Source: Stenopsyche tienmushanensis (Eukaryota; Arthropoda; Insecta; Trichoptera; Stenopsychidae). From it: a stretch of DNA of 64,000 nucleotides. The translations under genes were made by a program, and so were the position numbers. Location of the stretch: NCBI GenBank assembly GCA_008973525.1, contig WACJ01000118.1:806001-870000 (forward strand), given 5' to 3'. The notes under the pieces were generated by a model. It ran no database searches. It was not told the origin of the DNA and worked only from the letters and a program-made list of their open reading frames with translations. Of this stretch, positions 46,376 through 58,609 are shown in pieces (positions within the stretch are counted from its first letter, which is position 1; the number at the start of each line of letters is the position of its first letter).

Positions 46376-47815
46376 TAATTTAGCTAGTTAAATAGCTGTA
46401 TTAAATTTACTAAAGAAGTAGCGCTTTGTGCATTTTGTGCGAAAGTTTAGAGCGGAGCATCCCGGACTGTAATATCTTAATATTATTCCAGCACGTAATG
46501 TGTTAACGTAACTGTCGATTAATTTGTGATTTATTCCTTAAATATTATATTTTTGTTTTAAATTATTCATTATAAAGAAGAAATTGATTGATGAAATTAT
46601 TTTTTGATTTTAAATCCTTTAATGATTTGGTGACTAATTCAGTGAATAAAATATTTTTTTGCCATCATACTTATTGAGTTCCATCTTGTTTTAACTTTCT
46701 AAATTACTTAACGAATAATATCCGATAAATTTTATAAATATTCGAATATACCAATACTGAAAAAAGGGCAAATATTTTCGAATATCGAATATTCGATTAG
46801 GAACCCTAACTGTAACCAGTTTATCCCGATCATCATAGACACACACTTGCAATAAAACATACGTACCAGGCTTAGAAGTCAATGAATCATGGGATGTTGC
46901 TTGGAATGTTCTCCTGCTCCACCGTGACTGCTGCAAGTATTTGTAGGGAATAAGGAGGTTTGGAATCCAGATGCCAGTTAGTTGTCTATAGGATTCTACA
47001 TTTAACAACAATTGAAGAAGTAGACTACGAAATTTAATAACTCTAGAATTTTAAGAGATGGGGCTTCTATTGAATTTTCGGCAAGAAATAGATTTTAAAT
47101 CCAACTTACGACCCTTCTTATGAGCTATATTTACACAAGGAGTAGTATCGTTCATAAAATGCATCATCTATGAAAATTAACAATCTGATCATATTTATTT
47201 ATCAAATTCCTTTATAATATTAGACTTCGATCTTGATATTGCAATAAAAACGAGTGGAAATTTTTGAACGAATAAAAAAACAATCCATTATATTTTTCAT
47301 TTTATCAAGTCCAAAGTTTCGCCTGATTTTATATGATTATAAAAATGGATAACGATTGCAAAATGACATTTGATAAAACAAATTGCGCATGAAACAATGC
47401 AAATTATTGTTACTAAGCAAATAATTTTAAAAATATTATTATGTCTCTACAATCACTATTAGTTAGACGGGCCACGCATCAGAAACTCTTTATTGGTTTT
47501 ATTCTGAATACTATGAATATGAGTGATTTAAAAGCTTTTTTTAAAAATATTTCAGTATGATAGACTTCCAGGTTACTTATATGTTTATCATCATTCTGTC
47601 ATCAGTTATTAGCTCATCTAATACAGCCATTTTTATAAGGTCATCATGACCAATGACCGAACAACATAAAAGACCACTCAGTATACTTTTTCAACATCTA
47701 CAAATTGTTATAAAAATTAGTCCCGCGGAACACTCGAAATACTAGAATCAATCTAATCATCACTCAAATGAAAGAAAATACTAGCGCTGAAACCGAAAAA
47801 GGTAGTATAGCGTGG
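46376..47815. other. Gene-free stretch with one MITE-like end
   Basis: 46740-46812 (CGAATATTCGATTAGGAACCC) resembles the right end of the element at 9843-10293. The ORF at 46691-47011 overlaps this repeat and is not supported as a gene. Confidence 0.4.
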
Positions 47816-47819
47816 GTAA

Positions 47820-48300
47820 TTGAACGTCCCCATGTAATAAAGCTGTTGATCTGGGCGAATTTAATTCGCCTGATTAACAGCGACATCTTCCGTCTTTCTT
47901 TATGTGCAATGTGCTATTTTAACAGCGCCATCTTCTGTGGCGCTGCGGGGACATTGCACCTGCAATTACCGACCGATCGGTTTTTGCGCGTGCACCGTTG
48001 CCGGTTGGGTGGTGACGCGCAAGAGGCGGGAGTCGGGGAAAGTCGTCGATTGGCCTTGGCTGCGGGAGGACGTCCTTCTCGCAGCTAGATCTGTCTCTCT
48101 CGTTCTAAATAAAAAGTTACCTAGATAAGAGAGTATTTTTGTCCGACGCCCGTCCACCCCTATCCATTCGTCTGGCCACACATCATCCGAAAGAAGAACG
48201 AACCCACGCGTTAGCGCGGCCATCCCGACGAGTGCATAGGAACACAGAGCTGCCCGAGAGCTCTGCCCCGAGAGAGCCTCCGCTCCTACGTAACAGTAGC
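47820..48300 (+). mobile_element. Probable solo LTR (GC-rich)
   Basis: A sharply bounded GC-rich block with duplicated GCGCCATCTTCTGTGGCGC-like elements, a CTCTCTCGTTC tract, AATAAA at 48108-48113 and a T-rich and C-rich right part. The order promoter-like region, polyadenylation signal, short tail is typical of LTRs. Ends and target-site duplication are uncertain. Confidence 0.4.
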
Positions 48301-48539
48301 ATATCTTTGATTAAGATTACATATTGGTATGGTTGATACGTTGTCATAAAATTCATCAAAATAACAGAAAGAATACTTTCCAAAAATATTTCGACATAAT
48401 TACTTTTTTTTTCAGAGACTACTTTTGGCCGCATTTTTTTAGCGAGAATTTAAAGTGGATTGTTTTACTTCTTTACCGGATGCAGAAATAATATCCACAC
48501 AGTTTCAAATAGATAACATTAATTATTTAATTGCGTGTA

Positions 48540-48645
48540 TTTTTCCCGTCAAACCGTGTTACATAAAGCGTGTAAAAAACATGCCACAATTTATACAAAC
48601 GTGTTGTATAAAACCGTGTTATACGAGTCCCGAGTTTATTTTAAA
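48540..48645. repeat. Tigger-like terminal fragment
   Basis: Three spaced motifs AACCGTGTTACAT, AACGTGTTGTAT and ACCGTGTTATACGAG, related to 26616-26680. No transposase. Confidence 0.4.
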
Positions 48646-48891
48646 AATTACGATAAACATCTGGTAAAAAAATGTACATTAAACATATTTTTTGTTTCTT
48701 TTTTATCAAATTTGAAAAAACGCCCAAAATTTGTGCCTCTAGATTAGAATGCCCCTTTAAGTCAAAAGGGGACTTTGTCGAATTATACTTTTTCAAAGAA
48801 ATTATTGAACATTTGCTAAAAATCATTTTATCAAATCTCAAAAGGGGGCAGTGTATATAATATTAAAATTCGAATATTTGTTTCCAGATTT

Positions 48892-49570
48892 TTACAATTT
48901 TCTTGCATATATATATACCAATAACGCTTGCCGCCATTTTCGTCTGTCCTTGGCCTCTTCGCGCCAATTTCTCAGGCCGAAACGTGCGGCATCTTTATTG
49001 ACATGATCAGCCCAGCGGAGCCGAGATCTTCCGACGGGTCTACTGCCATTCGGCCCCGAATATAAAATAGTTCGAGGGACTCTATTAGTCGACAACCGTG
49101 CCACATGGCCTGCCCACTGGAGACGGCGGATTCTGACGAAGCTTGTTATTGACGCTTCGCCGTACAAGTCCATGACCTCACGATTTGATCTCACGACTTC
49201 AGAGTCTGAGGTCTCGTCCCGGAGGGGTCAGATTTTTTTAAAAATATTTTTCTCTTGAACCTCTCTAGGCACATCGCGTCGCGGATGGTCCAGGTTTCAC
49301 CCCCGTAAGCCACTACCGGTAAGCACCATCAAAGCCTCCGATCTTGATTTCGCTACGATCAGCAAAAGCTAGATGCATTGCATCATCCTTCCATGGATCT
49401 GCGTATGCTGATCTGCCAGCCCCCTTTATAACTGCCTCCAACACAATATTAAAAAGTAACGAGAAGACGACATCTCCCTGTCTGACTCCCGTCATCACTT
49501 CGAAAGATTCCGACAGAGTATCGTTGGAGGGTATTAACACGTATCGTGCTGCGTCAGTCACCGGTGACTG
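48892..49570 (-). pseudogene. Non-LTR retrotransposon, central RT and C-terminal end
   Basis: Minus strand: FEVMTGVRQGDVVFSLLFNI (49440-49510) and LAFADRSEIKIG, the reverse-transcriptase motifs before and around F-A-D-D (second D changed to R). After a deletion, IRRLQWAGHVARLSTNRVPR and GRSRLRWADHVNKDAARFG (48920-49190), the conserved C-terminus. The missing 5' RT part lies at 50330-50520 on the same strand, separated by unrelated sequence. Confidence 0.75.
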
Positions 49571-49599
49571 ACAGTACTCGATTTAATGACATAGACTTT

Positions 49600-50135
49600 G
49601 TGCGCGCAGAATTTCTGATACTCCCATCCAAAAAATTAGACCAAAAAGCCTCTTCATTTCCAACTTATTTGTCGGCGACCAAGAATGTTATCTAGAAAAT
49701 GTTCGCTGAGCCATTCCTTCAATCACTTGATCATCATATTGATTTGTTTCGATTGCATTTTTTTCAAAAATATCATCCGTTACTATAAGCTGATAAAAGA
49801 AGCATTTCTGTAGTTCCAAGTTCGATTCCTGATGAACTTAATGATGTAAGCTGTAGCACCCACTGATGCGAACCACTCATTATAATTGTTAGAAACAATA
49901 AAATTTTGCACGTTATCAATGTCATTATTTATACATTTACTTTCGCTATCATCTAGTAATAGCTGTCGATGACGAATAATGTTGGGTACGCCGGTGAGTG
50001 ATTCTTCATCTTCGGATATGTCTATAAAAGGACCTGAAGCTTCTGCCATGGAAGTAGCTTCTTCTGCTATGTACGCGTAGTAATATGCTACGTCAATTGC
50101 CATTGATTGGTGCCACAAATAAAATGTAATATCTC
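49600..50135 (-). pseudogene. piggyBac-like transposase N-terminal fragment
   Basis: The ORF at 49783-50169 has an acidic segment (DISEDEESLTG, LLLDDSESK). After its stop the frame continues through VTDDIFEKNAIETNQY, then WSPTNKLEMKRLFGLIFWMG. This matches the piggyBac pattern of an E-x-x-N segment followed by W-x-P-T-x-x-E-x-K-x-F-x-G-L. The catalytic aspartates are missing. It lies between two halves of the non-LTR element, so it probably inserted there and then lost its 3' part. Confidence 0.6.
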
Positions 50136-50329
50136 CAAAAAATATATAAACCTCCAGGTATCTTAACAATGTGTATATACATATTATTCAAAAAGATACG
50201 TATCATAAAATTTAAAAATAAAAATAGTCCATATGCGTTGCATCCCATATGGTCTATTTTGGATCACAATTTATAATCCTTATATATAAATATATAATAC
50301 AGAACTAAATTTATATGATGGCCTTGTGT

Positions 50330-50520
50330 GTCATTTTTATAAAATGTCCTCGGCACGATACGTGTTAAACTAACAGATCCGGACACGTATATTCTCGAAA
50401 ACCTCAACAGCTTACTCGGGGCTCCATCTCCAACATGGTCATATAAAACTTTTCCCTGTTGACGCTGTCGTATTCCTTGTAGATATCTATAAATGTGTGA
50501 TGGAAATCGACACACACTTT
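50330..50520 (-). pseudogene. Non-LTR reverse transcriptase 5' part
   Basis: Minus strand reads FIDIYKEYDSVNREKFYMTM, then after a frameshift GAPSKLLRFSRIYVSGSVS. This is the RT motif F-x-D-x-x-x-A-Y-D-S-V-N-R-E and the segment that precedes the GVRQGD motif found at 49490. Together with 48892-49570 it forms one interrupted element. Confidence 0.7.
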
Positions 50521-50888
50521 TTTTGAATGCTGAAATACGACTCGTGGTGGTCTTAAATACTCAAATGTTAAACGGTAAATTTAAGTAACATGAAAAATAA
50601 GGAAACACAATTAAAAAATATTGTTTATTAATCAAAAAAATACATATTATATTTTTTTTAGTCAAAAAAAAATATTGAAATTAAAAAAAAATGTTTTATT
50701 AGCCTAAAAAAACACAAATATACATATCATACTTTTTTTTAATAAAAAAAATTGCAATTAAAAAACATATTTAATTAAAATTCCAAAGGTTCTTTTGCAT
50801 AGCATATGGCATATGTCCTTTTTTATATAGATTAAATATCATTTTTGCACAATATAATTAATTTTTACATTAGAACTTAATGGATCGA

Positions 50889-51793
50889 GGGGGTCATCCC
50901 GTGTGTCGGTTTCAAAAAAAAACTTTTTTTGCATAAATTGTATCCAAATATAGCGAAGAATATGTGGATAAAATGATTTTCCAGTATTCAGAGTCGTTCG
51001 GAAGCTACAGCGTTAAAAAGACGAGGACTTAGAGCGCGCGTTCGATCATTCTATAAGGCGGAGAATGGGACTTAGTCTCTTACACTTACACGGTTTCTTA
51101 CTTCAACCCTTTTAATACAAACACTTCTTTATTATGTACAATAAAGAAGCTGTTATATTCTCTAAACTCATTTATTGTTTTGAATATAACGGTTAGTTTA
51201 GTCTAGACTGAGCAACCAAAAGGTTCGAACTAATTAATTCATATCTAATGATACAAAATCCCGAAATTTTACTGTTTAGCCATTTGTCGGCACGCAAATT
51301 CGATGAAAGAAACGAAGGAAGACATTTTCGAATGACTTCGCTAAAAGAGTTAAAACCGATGCCAGAGAACAAAAATCGGCTTTGCAAGATTTTAATAAAG
51401 AAACTGAGGGTTTGCCTTATAGAACAGATAAAGTTGATTAAATGTGACTCAAAATTTTCAGAGTGATCGACGAATTGGAATCGTTAAATGTGTTTTTCTC
51501 AAAACTGCATTTTTCAAATATAATAGATAGATACTTTATAAACTAGAGTAATTTTGATTGATCAAGGTGTTTATTTTTTTCATGTAATAGATTCACAAAA
51601 AAAAGATTATGAGTGTCTAAGTTGCCTCGTATTTCAGCAATGAGACACGATTTCAATCTGAAAAAAATGTAGTGTGCTTAAAATATGAATAAACATGTGG
51701 TTACAATTTTGCAGTTGTATGTTTATTCAGTTCGTCAAAGAAAGTCCCAAAAAAGTGTTAGCAAAAAAGTACCAAGTCACACAGGATGACCCC
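50889..51793. mobile_element. ~905 bp inverted-repeat element without transposase
   Basis: Left end GGGGGTCATCCCGTGTGTCGG and right end, in reverse complement, GGGGTCATCCTGTGTGACTT are imperfect terminal repeats. The interior has two opposed small ORFs (51193-51466) without known domains. Probably a non-autonomous Tc/mariner-type element. Confidence 0.55.
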
Positions 51794-52676
51794 TACATAA
51801 GTACATTAAATTTGATTTTGGCATATTATCTTAACATTGTTGTTTTTTTAATTTTCTTGGTGTAGTTTTGGTTTATTAGCTTGGCTTGAATTATAATCCA
51901 TTCTGAAAAAGTTAGTATTGATTATATTAATTTGTAGGTGTGTGTCACAATAACTATAATTTTTAAACAACAGAAATTTTATAACATGAGATTAGGTCAC
52001 AATCAAATCCCATTATCCATTTGTTCATGGCTGTAAGACAGATGTATTAGAAATTCAAAGTTTTGATTCTTTATTTTTAGCTAATGTTGTTTGAATTCAA
52101 ATTGATGTTTGATAAAAACTAACTAGAAACGATAATCGAAACAGATTCTCTAGAAATTATTACATATACTGTGAAATATTAACTGCTTATAGTTGTCAAT
52201 GGTGGCTTATATTATTTAAATCGATTTAATGGACAATTTTATGTCAAAAAAATATTGAGAAATTATTGCAAAGACTCATCATCGGTCCCTTTCACGATCC
52301 ACGGTGCAGATACATATGCGAATTTTTGGTGAAGTGAATAGAATGAATATTTGATTTTTACAAGAACTTTTCTCAGATAATAGAAACAAACAGATGGTCA
52401 ACATGTACACTTATATGTAAATGAGATAAACAAATACAAACCAAATGGATTAGGGCAGATCATCGTCTGCATTCTTTGAAATGCAACGATGTATTTCAAA
52501 TTTATTGAGTTTTTAAAATCAAGTGAAATACTGGGGAAAAGTATTATCAAAACTTGAACAAATTAGAACTGGGAGATTCTATCATACTCTTTATATCCAC
52601 AAGATTTGGCTTAATCAATCTATAAACTGGTCCCTCAACATAAATACTAATAATAACAATTAAAATATCTCTTACT
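51794..52676. other. Gene-free stretch downstream of the single-BIR gene
   Basis: AT-rich, no supported ORF. It probably contains the 3' UTR of the gene at 52677 in its right part. Confidence 0.4.
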
Positions 52677-53294
52677 TTAATCTGTCATGTTCAAATTATG
52701 ATGCATATCGTTTAAATGCTGTTTCAATGCCTCAACGCAATAGTTTCTTCCTTTCATCATCTTTAAGAAATGGCATCCGGGTGACCAATATGCATGCTCT
52801 GCCCATGGGTCGTTTCCGTCCTTCCAATCATTCAGGATAAGATGACAACAGTAACACATCACGTTGTCTTTCTCCCCCAAATAGTAAAATCCGGAATTGG
52901 AAAGATATTTTTTTGATACGCATTCTTCCTTCGGCCATTTATCGAATGTTTTCAATCTTTTCGAAAGAATATAGTACGAATCGGGTGATTGCTTGTTGTC
53001 GAATTCTTTTTGGTTATCATATTTCGTTATTTCTAATTTGAATGCCTCTCGCTCTTTATCGTTAAGGGACAAAAATTCACACACTGCCCTAAAATATATT
53101 AAGCGCGTCAAGAGATAATCTTCGTCGTCCCTCTCAATATTTTCTCTAAATAAGTATTTTTCGCGCAAATTGAGGTAATAATTCAGAAAATCTTCATGTG
53201 ATTTTTGTACAACATCAACCTGGATTTCTGCATAACAATTTGCATTTATATTTTGGTAAGTGTTTATGACAATGTGAGGAGTTTCAGGCATCAT
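52677..53294 (-). CDS. Single-BIR IAP-family protein without RING (205 aa)
   Basis: The N-terminal ~105 residues are charged and unrecognised. The BIR is about 112-180, with R113, ligands C147, C150, H167, C174 and the motif GNDPWAEH. The arrangement DSYYILSKRLKTFDKW before the BIR parallels ASYCVHSLRMKTFDTW in A-C, so it is a distant relative or a shortened version of the same family. No RING or second BIR is present. The frame continues three codons upstream of the ATG to an AG (TATTCCAG/ATTGG), so an upstream exon is possible and the protein could be longer. It is on the same strand as A, C and the BIR-BIR-RING gene. Confidence 0.8.
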   Translation of the reverse strand: MMPETPHIVINTYQNINANCYAEIQVDVVQKSHEDFLNYYLNLREKYLFRENIERDDEDYLLTRLIYFRAVCEFLSLNDKEREAFKLEITKYDNQKEFDNKQSPDSYYILSKRLKTFDKWPKEECVSKKYLSNSGFYYLGEKDNVMCYCCHLILNDWKDGNDPWAEHAYWSPGCHFLKMMKGRNYCVEALKQHLNDMHHNLNMTD

Positions 53295-53376
53295 CCAATC
53301 TGGAATATATTCATAAATACATTATAATTTTTTACTTGAATATCTAAAATGAATAAACTCTAAAATATGAGGCATA

Positions 53377-54129
53377 TCCTGAAAGTAAGTGTACTCGTGA
53401 TAATAACGGACTGTGGTTTTTTGTTTTTTAACGGTTGGCCATATAGAGTGGTAGAAGGGGATCTCTTGACAAATTGAGTAAAGCAGGAATACAGTAGTAC
53501 GTAAATTCACGTTGTAGTGTCTAGTTGCGGAAAAAATATTGGTAAAAATCACGCTAACTGCGAGCGTGTCGAGTTTCTTGCACGACTTAAATTGGAAGAT
53601 GAAGATTTATTGAGCTCTATTGTGACTGGAGATAAAAAGTCTGAGTCAAAAATACAGTCGTCACAGTGGTATCACATCAATGTTCCATCTGTCAAAAAAT
53701 TCCACTCAAAAGAAGCATTCAAAATAAAAAGACAAAGACGAGAAGAGTGTGCTTGTTGCACGACAACGCCCGTCGTCATACAGCCTTAGCCATCAAGGCG
53801 CTCTTAGACTTGTTTTGTTGGGATACTTTGACTTGGCGCCTTTAGATTATCATATTTTACGTTCCCTGAAAGAACACATGGGTGCAATTAAATTCTCATT
53901 TGACGAGCAGGTGCAGAAAGAGGCTCTGAAGTGAGAGAAGAAGCTGGCAGAAGAACTCTTCGAGGAGGGCATAAGGAAGCTTGCGCTACGGCTTACCAGA
54001 TGCATTGAACTTGATGGCGATTATTTTGGAAAATAGTTAACAAGTGTATCAAAAATATCCTGTATTTTTTTTCAAATACACTTTTTCTAAAAAATATAAT
54101 ATAAAAAGTTAGTACACTTACTTTCGGGA
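53377..54129 (+). mobile_element. Internally deleted mariner element with intact ends
   Basis: Terminal repeats TCCTGAAAGTAAGTGTACT and, in reverse complement of the right end, TCCCGAAAGTAAGTGTACT, flanked on both sides by TA. At 753 bp it is shorter than a full mariner (about 1.3 kb). The interior reads EFLARLKLEDEDLLSSIVTG, a deletion, then pieces of the D-N-A-R-P-H motif, LAPLDYHILRSLKEHMG and IRKLALR...CIELDGDYF, with frameshifts. Non-autonomous. Confidence 0.85.
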
Positions 54130-54131
54130 TA

Positions 54132-56577
54132 TTCCTCGTATATCTACCCGACACCCATAATTACTAATGTTTTTATGTCAAATTGTAAATCTGTCTTTAT
54201 AAAAAGTTTTGGAAAGCTAGGGAAAACGGTGGGAGATTTAAATTCATAATAAATTATTGCAGAAATACATGTAAATTCATTTTTTTTATTGAAACGAAAT
54301 TGAGTAATATATCAAATATATTGAAAAAACATAATTCTGGTCATAATTCAGGTTTCTCTCTCTTTGCGTGTCTTGTCCATTATCTAACCTAGTCAATTTC
54401 CATAGGAGATTATCCTAGATATAACAGATTTTTATACGGCTGTTTCCCATTGCCTTCCATATATATCTTATAAATTAGGGTAAGGTTATTTTAAACAACA
54501 AAATAATTGGAAAGAAATGATCTGTAAGTAAGTATTATAAATAGTATTGTAATGATTGTTGCCAAGCAATTATTTATTGGTAGCTTTGGAAAGAGAACCT
54601 TTTTAAGAAATAGGAAATCAGACTAAATCTGAATAGGGATAATCGACCGAAGATATTAACAGACGCATCTTGTGAACTACCCAGAAAGCATTAAGATAAA
54701 TAAAATAGACAGTCGTAAAAATGATTATCGCGCAAGTCGTGCTTATCACTTGATGAGGAGATGTACGTCATAGTACACAATAATAAAAAATGTAGGAGTC
54801 GCAGCCCTAATCCTTATTCTCAAAATGTATAGAGTTTTGGATCCGATGCTTTCGGGAATGTTAAAGTAAGTCATGAGCTTTGGCTGGAAGATGACGTGTT
54901 CTCTTTGACGTTCTCATAGCTGAGGTCTCTCTTTTGGAAATAAGCACCTTGAACAAAACACTTTTTTCTGGCCATTTTCAATTTTCGGGACACTTTTGCG
55001 GTTTGATAGTAAACGAACTACAATGTCATCCAAATGTAAAACATTATTGAGTGGGATGCAGATCGAAGGGGTTGGTTGTCGCATGTACCTCCACCCCGTA
55101 ATTTAATCAAATATTTTCAAAATAATAGACACCTTAACTATTCAACTCTGAATGCATATCGATATGAATTTCATTAGCTATGTCGTTTTCTGATCCAGAT
55201 GATGATTAAAATTATTTTAATAAATCGGATCGGATATTGGCGATAAAAAGATTAGCCTTTAAGAAATGTTTGCTTTGTTTTAATATAGGAATAATCCAAA
55301 TTAAAGTATTTAAAGTAGGCGAAGCAATGACGGCAGGAGTATATGTTGGGGGTTGAGAAGATTAAATATTGTAATAAGATAAGATATAGTGATTCGATAT
55401 AACTACAGCGGAATATCATTAAATTCTACAATAAAAAATAAACTAAAAACTACATAGTTTTATATCAATTCCCAGAATCAATATACATAGCTCATTTGGG
55501 CTATTATTCTTCAGCTTTAGGACATTTATTATGGACTGAAGACTTATCATATAGCAAATAATTAAATTTTATTAAAATCACGATACAACGTTCAAGTAAA
55601 CAAGTCGTTTTTATTTGTCAATTGCTATAGTTTTTACCTGATATAAGCACAAATCACAATACAAAAACCATAGTCAGCACTTAAAGATACTCAGCAATAT
55701 GAAAAATACTTCAAGAACAATGACATTCTCTTATCATTTATCATTAAATTACAAGTAATTGTTTTCGAGATAAGCGTTTTTGCAGTAGCATATTTTTGAT
55801 AAATGTCACAAAAAATAAAGTCTTAATTAAAGTTATAAACCAAACGGCTGTATTTTTGAAAATTGATGGAAACGGTATTCAAAAATTGTCTGAACAGTTG
55901 TAGAAAGTGATGGAAATTATCTTATGAATAAGATTTAAAAATTCGAATCGTTTTAAATCCCTGCAAAAATACGACTATCTTTGATGACGAGTATTTCTTT
56001 ATCTATAGATAAGTTCATAAATGTCAAATGCAGATTTTTTGTCTTATCGAGATAAATATTCAGATAGAAAATTAACCTCAAAGAAGCGCATAATACGTTT
56101 TTTTTAGAAATGTAACACACCATATCTTATCCACTTTTAAAAAAACCAATATGAACGTCAAATAATTGGAACAAACAAATCATCAATGTGAACACTAAAA
56201 CTCTCACCGAAGACGAATGTGTTGTTTAAGTGACCAAAAAAATGATTTTCGTTTGTAGTTATGAAGAAGAATTGATAGAAATGAAAAAGAAGCACGTTTT
56301 TACCATATGTCACACAAAACACAAATCACCCAAAAACAGCGCGAACAGCAATACAACAATGACAAATATTTGCCTGAGAAATAATAGACGTATCTTATCA
56401 TCGATTATTGAATAACCTGCAAATTCAAGATAATTTTTTTTAATGGATTAAAATTTGATTAAAATTCTTCCTTATCATTTTATAACAATGGTGAGAAATT
56501 TCTAGTCAATATTTTCGATTATTCGGCTTTTTTTGCGTGTTGCATATGATTTTATGATAAACTTTTTTCGAAGATTA
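54132..56577. other. Gene-free stretch
   Basis: AT-rich with no recognised gene or transposon. The ORF at 56230-56415 is short and lysine-rich with no known motif. Confidence 0.4.
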
Positions 56578-57511
56578 GGGGGGTCTTTTGCTATGTTTCA
56601 CACATAAGCCTAATGTCCTAAGTATCAGGGTTGCCGAAATAGATGTTTTTTTACATTTTGAAAAAATACCCAAACTTTCACCTTTAAATCATCATAACTT
56701 TTTAATCTATACTTGCAATAGTACGAAAAAGCTGTTTTTGTATTTAACAATGTATTTTTGATCTAAATAAATTTGTTTTTTATTCAATTGGCTTAAAGAA
56801 AATAAGTCACGAAAAATGTGCAAATGAAAAACTAACAGCTATTTTGAACATAGTTTAGTTTTAAAAAAGTTTTCTAGATTATATCCTTTCCAACGATATG
56901 CTATATATCATAGAAATCATTCAATAAGTTGTTAAACTTGAAGAATTACCAGTTTGCCATGGCCAGGTTTAAGAAAATACTTTTTATGTTTCAGATATTT
57001 TTATTAAATTTATTAACAAAACTTGTTCAAATTGGCTACCTCTGCTTCGTATGCAGGCACTACACCCTTTTTTAATTTCAATTGTAGTTACCTGAAGTAG
57101 CATTTTCATTCAATGAGGATTTTTTTTTGTGGGCACCTCTGTCGTTTAAATTAATTCTTTCGCACGTCCCTTGACAAAGAAATCCAGTGGTGTCAGATCT
57201 GTTGATCATGCGAACCACGGAATAGGGCACGTCTCCAGACAAAGAAATCCAGTATTGTCAGGTCTAAAAATCGTGCGAACCATGGAATAGGGTACGTCAT
57301 CAGGCAAAAAAGTCCAGTGGTATCTGGTCTGGTGATCGTGTGAGCCACGGAACAGGGCTGCCAAAACAATTATGAATTATCCTAAAAAGTTATTACGATT
57401 TAAAGGTAAAATTTTGGATATTTTTTAAAAATGTTGGAAAAAAATTCTATTTTGACAACCTTGACACTTAGGACATAAGGCCTACGTTTGAAACGTAGCA
57501 AAAGACCCCCC
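56578..57511. mobile_element. 934 bp DNA transposon derivative with ~65 bp terminal inverted repeats
   Basis: Left GGGGGGTCTTTTGCTATGTT and right, in reverse complement, GGGGGGTCTTTTGCTACGTT; the similarity continues to about 65 bp (TATGTCCTAAGTRTCA). The only coding trace is a minus-strand transposase scrap at 57170-57360 (SPDLTPLDFF-like). Confidence 0.7.
57173..57365. repeat. Three tandem copies of a 65 bp unit
   Basis: Units begin at 57173, 57238 and 57303, each with a pattern AAATCCAGT...CGAACCAYGGAATAGGG. On the minus strand each unit encodes a version of W-F-A-R-S-P-D-L-T-P-L-D-F-F, the catalytic-domain motif of Tc/mariner-related transposases. Since 65 is not a multiple of three, the triplication breaks the frame. 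Confidence 0.75.
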
Positions 57512-58609
57512 AAGCCTCCAAAAAAAAATTATCGGTTCATGTACAAAACATCCTGTATATGGGTTATTTAATTAATAATCAAGTGTTTGATGCATTTTTA
57601 ATAAGATCGTTAACCTTAACGCGTTTAAAGAATTAAAATACATATGTTATCTCATCTGAAATTCTCTCGACGCAAATACAGATCGTTAATTCATTTTCAG
57701 TCAAAGCAATAAAGTGATTTTATGAGTCGTTTTGTGGTGTGTAAGACATTAGTGTTAGTTTTTCCGACGCCAATGTACAAACAGTTAAAGGCAGCGTATT
57801 GTAAATAAGGCCGTTGACAAACATAACGATCGACTGCAAGATAATTTAATGGAGAGAGTCTAGATGGCAGCAGAACGATAAAACATGCTCTTGTATCCCA
57901 AGCTGTAAAATTTAGTTTACAACCATTTCATGTTCGAAGTTGAACTATGTGCATATAAGAACAGAAACGACTTAGTGTTCGAATAGATCATAGGTTCCCA
58001 AAGTGGTTCCCATAGACCCTCAGTGTAGTCTTATGGCCGCTAATCTGTGGCAAATTAAAATTAATCTGAGTTGCGTGGATAATATCAGGGATCCGCGCTT
58101 TAATAAAATTTAAAATAGTGCCTTAAATGAGGGATCATTTGTTGAAATTTGTAAAATTATAATTGTTTACTGCACAATACGGAAGTTCATTAGTTATCTA
58201 AAAGTGAATGTTGGGATCGACGCAATATTTGATGTGTTGAACTCTTGGTTATTCCAGATTGGGTGCTGAAAACAATGTTTGAACAAGGATACCACAAAAT
58301 CAGATACCAATTATATATTCTGCATTATGATTAAGGTCAAAAACTGTGGATTGATTGCACATATTCATATTTTATAACGAGGATTTAGTGTAGATATGAA
58401 CTATGTTATACATATAAATGAAATATGAAACCGATTGGAAATTAGTACTATTAGCACCCTGGATACAGTTCCCACGGCCAAATAAGCCGACGGTCGGGGA
58501 ATGTCGCAGCGGCGAAGACAACGCAGGGAACCCGAGAAATCATTATATTATGCACTATATTGAGTTATTCCACTTGAGGGTTCCTGCTCATGTTTTTGCT
58601 ATAAGAAGT
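57512..58609. other. Gene-free stretch
   Basis: AT-rich. The ORF starting 58418 overlaps a GC-richer repeat (58440-58700) and is not supported as a gene. Confidence 0.35.

Noticed and set aside
49783..50169. A host gene of 128 codons
   Set aside because: The acidic segment and the downstream W-x-P-T-x-x-E-x-K pattern fit a piggyBac transposase fragment, and the frame ends in stops before the catalytic region.
1622..53294. An endogenous baculovirus, nudivirus or bracovirus insertion, suggested by the baculovirus-like BIR-BIR-RING protein
   Set aside because: I find no viral polymerase, capsid, envelope or late-factor gene anywhere. The surroundings are host transposons and there are splice-like sites. 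Ancient transfer of an IAP gene in either direction cannot be excluded from sequence alone.
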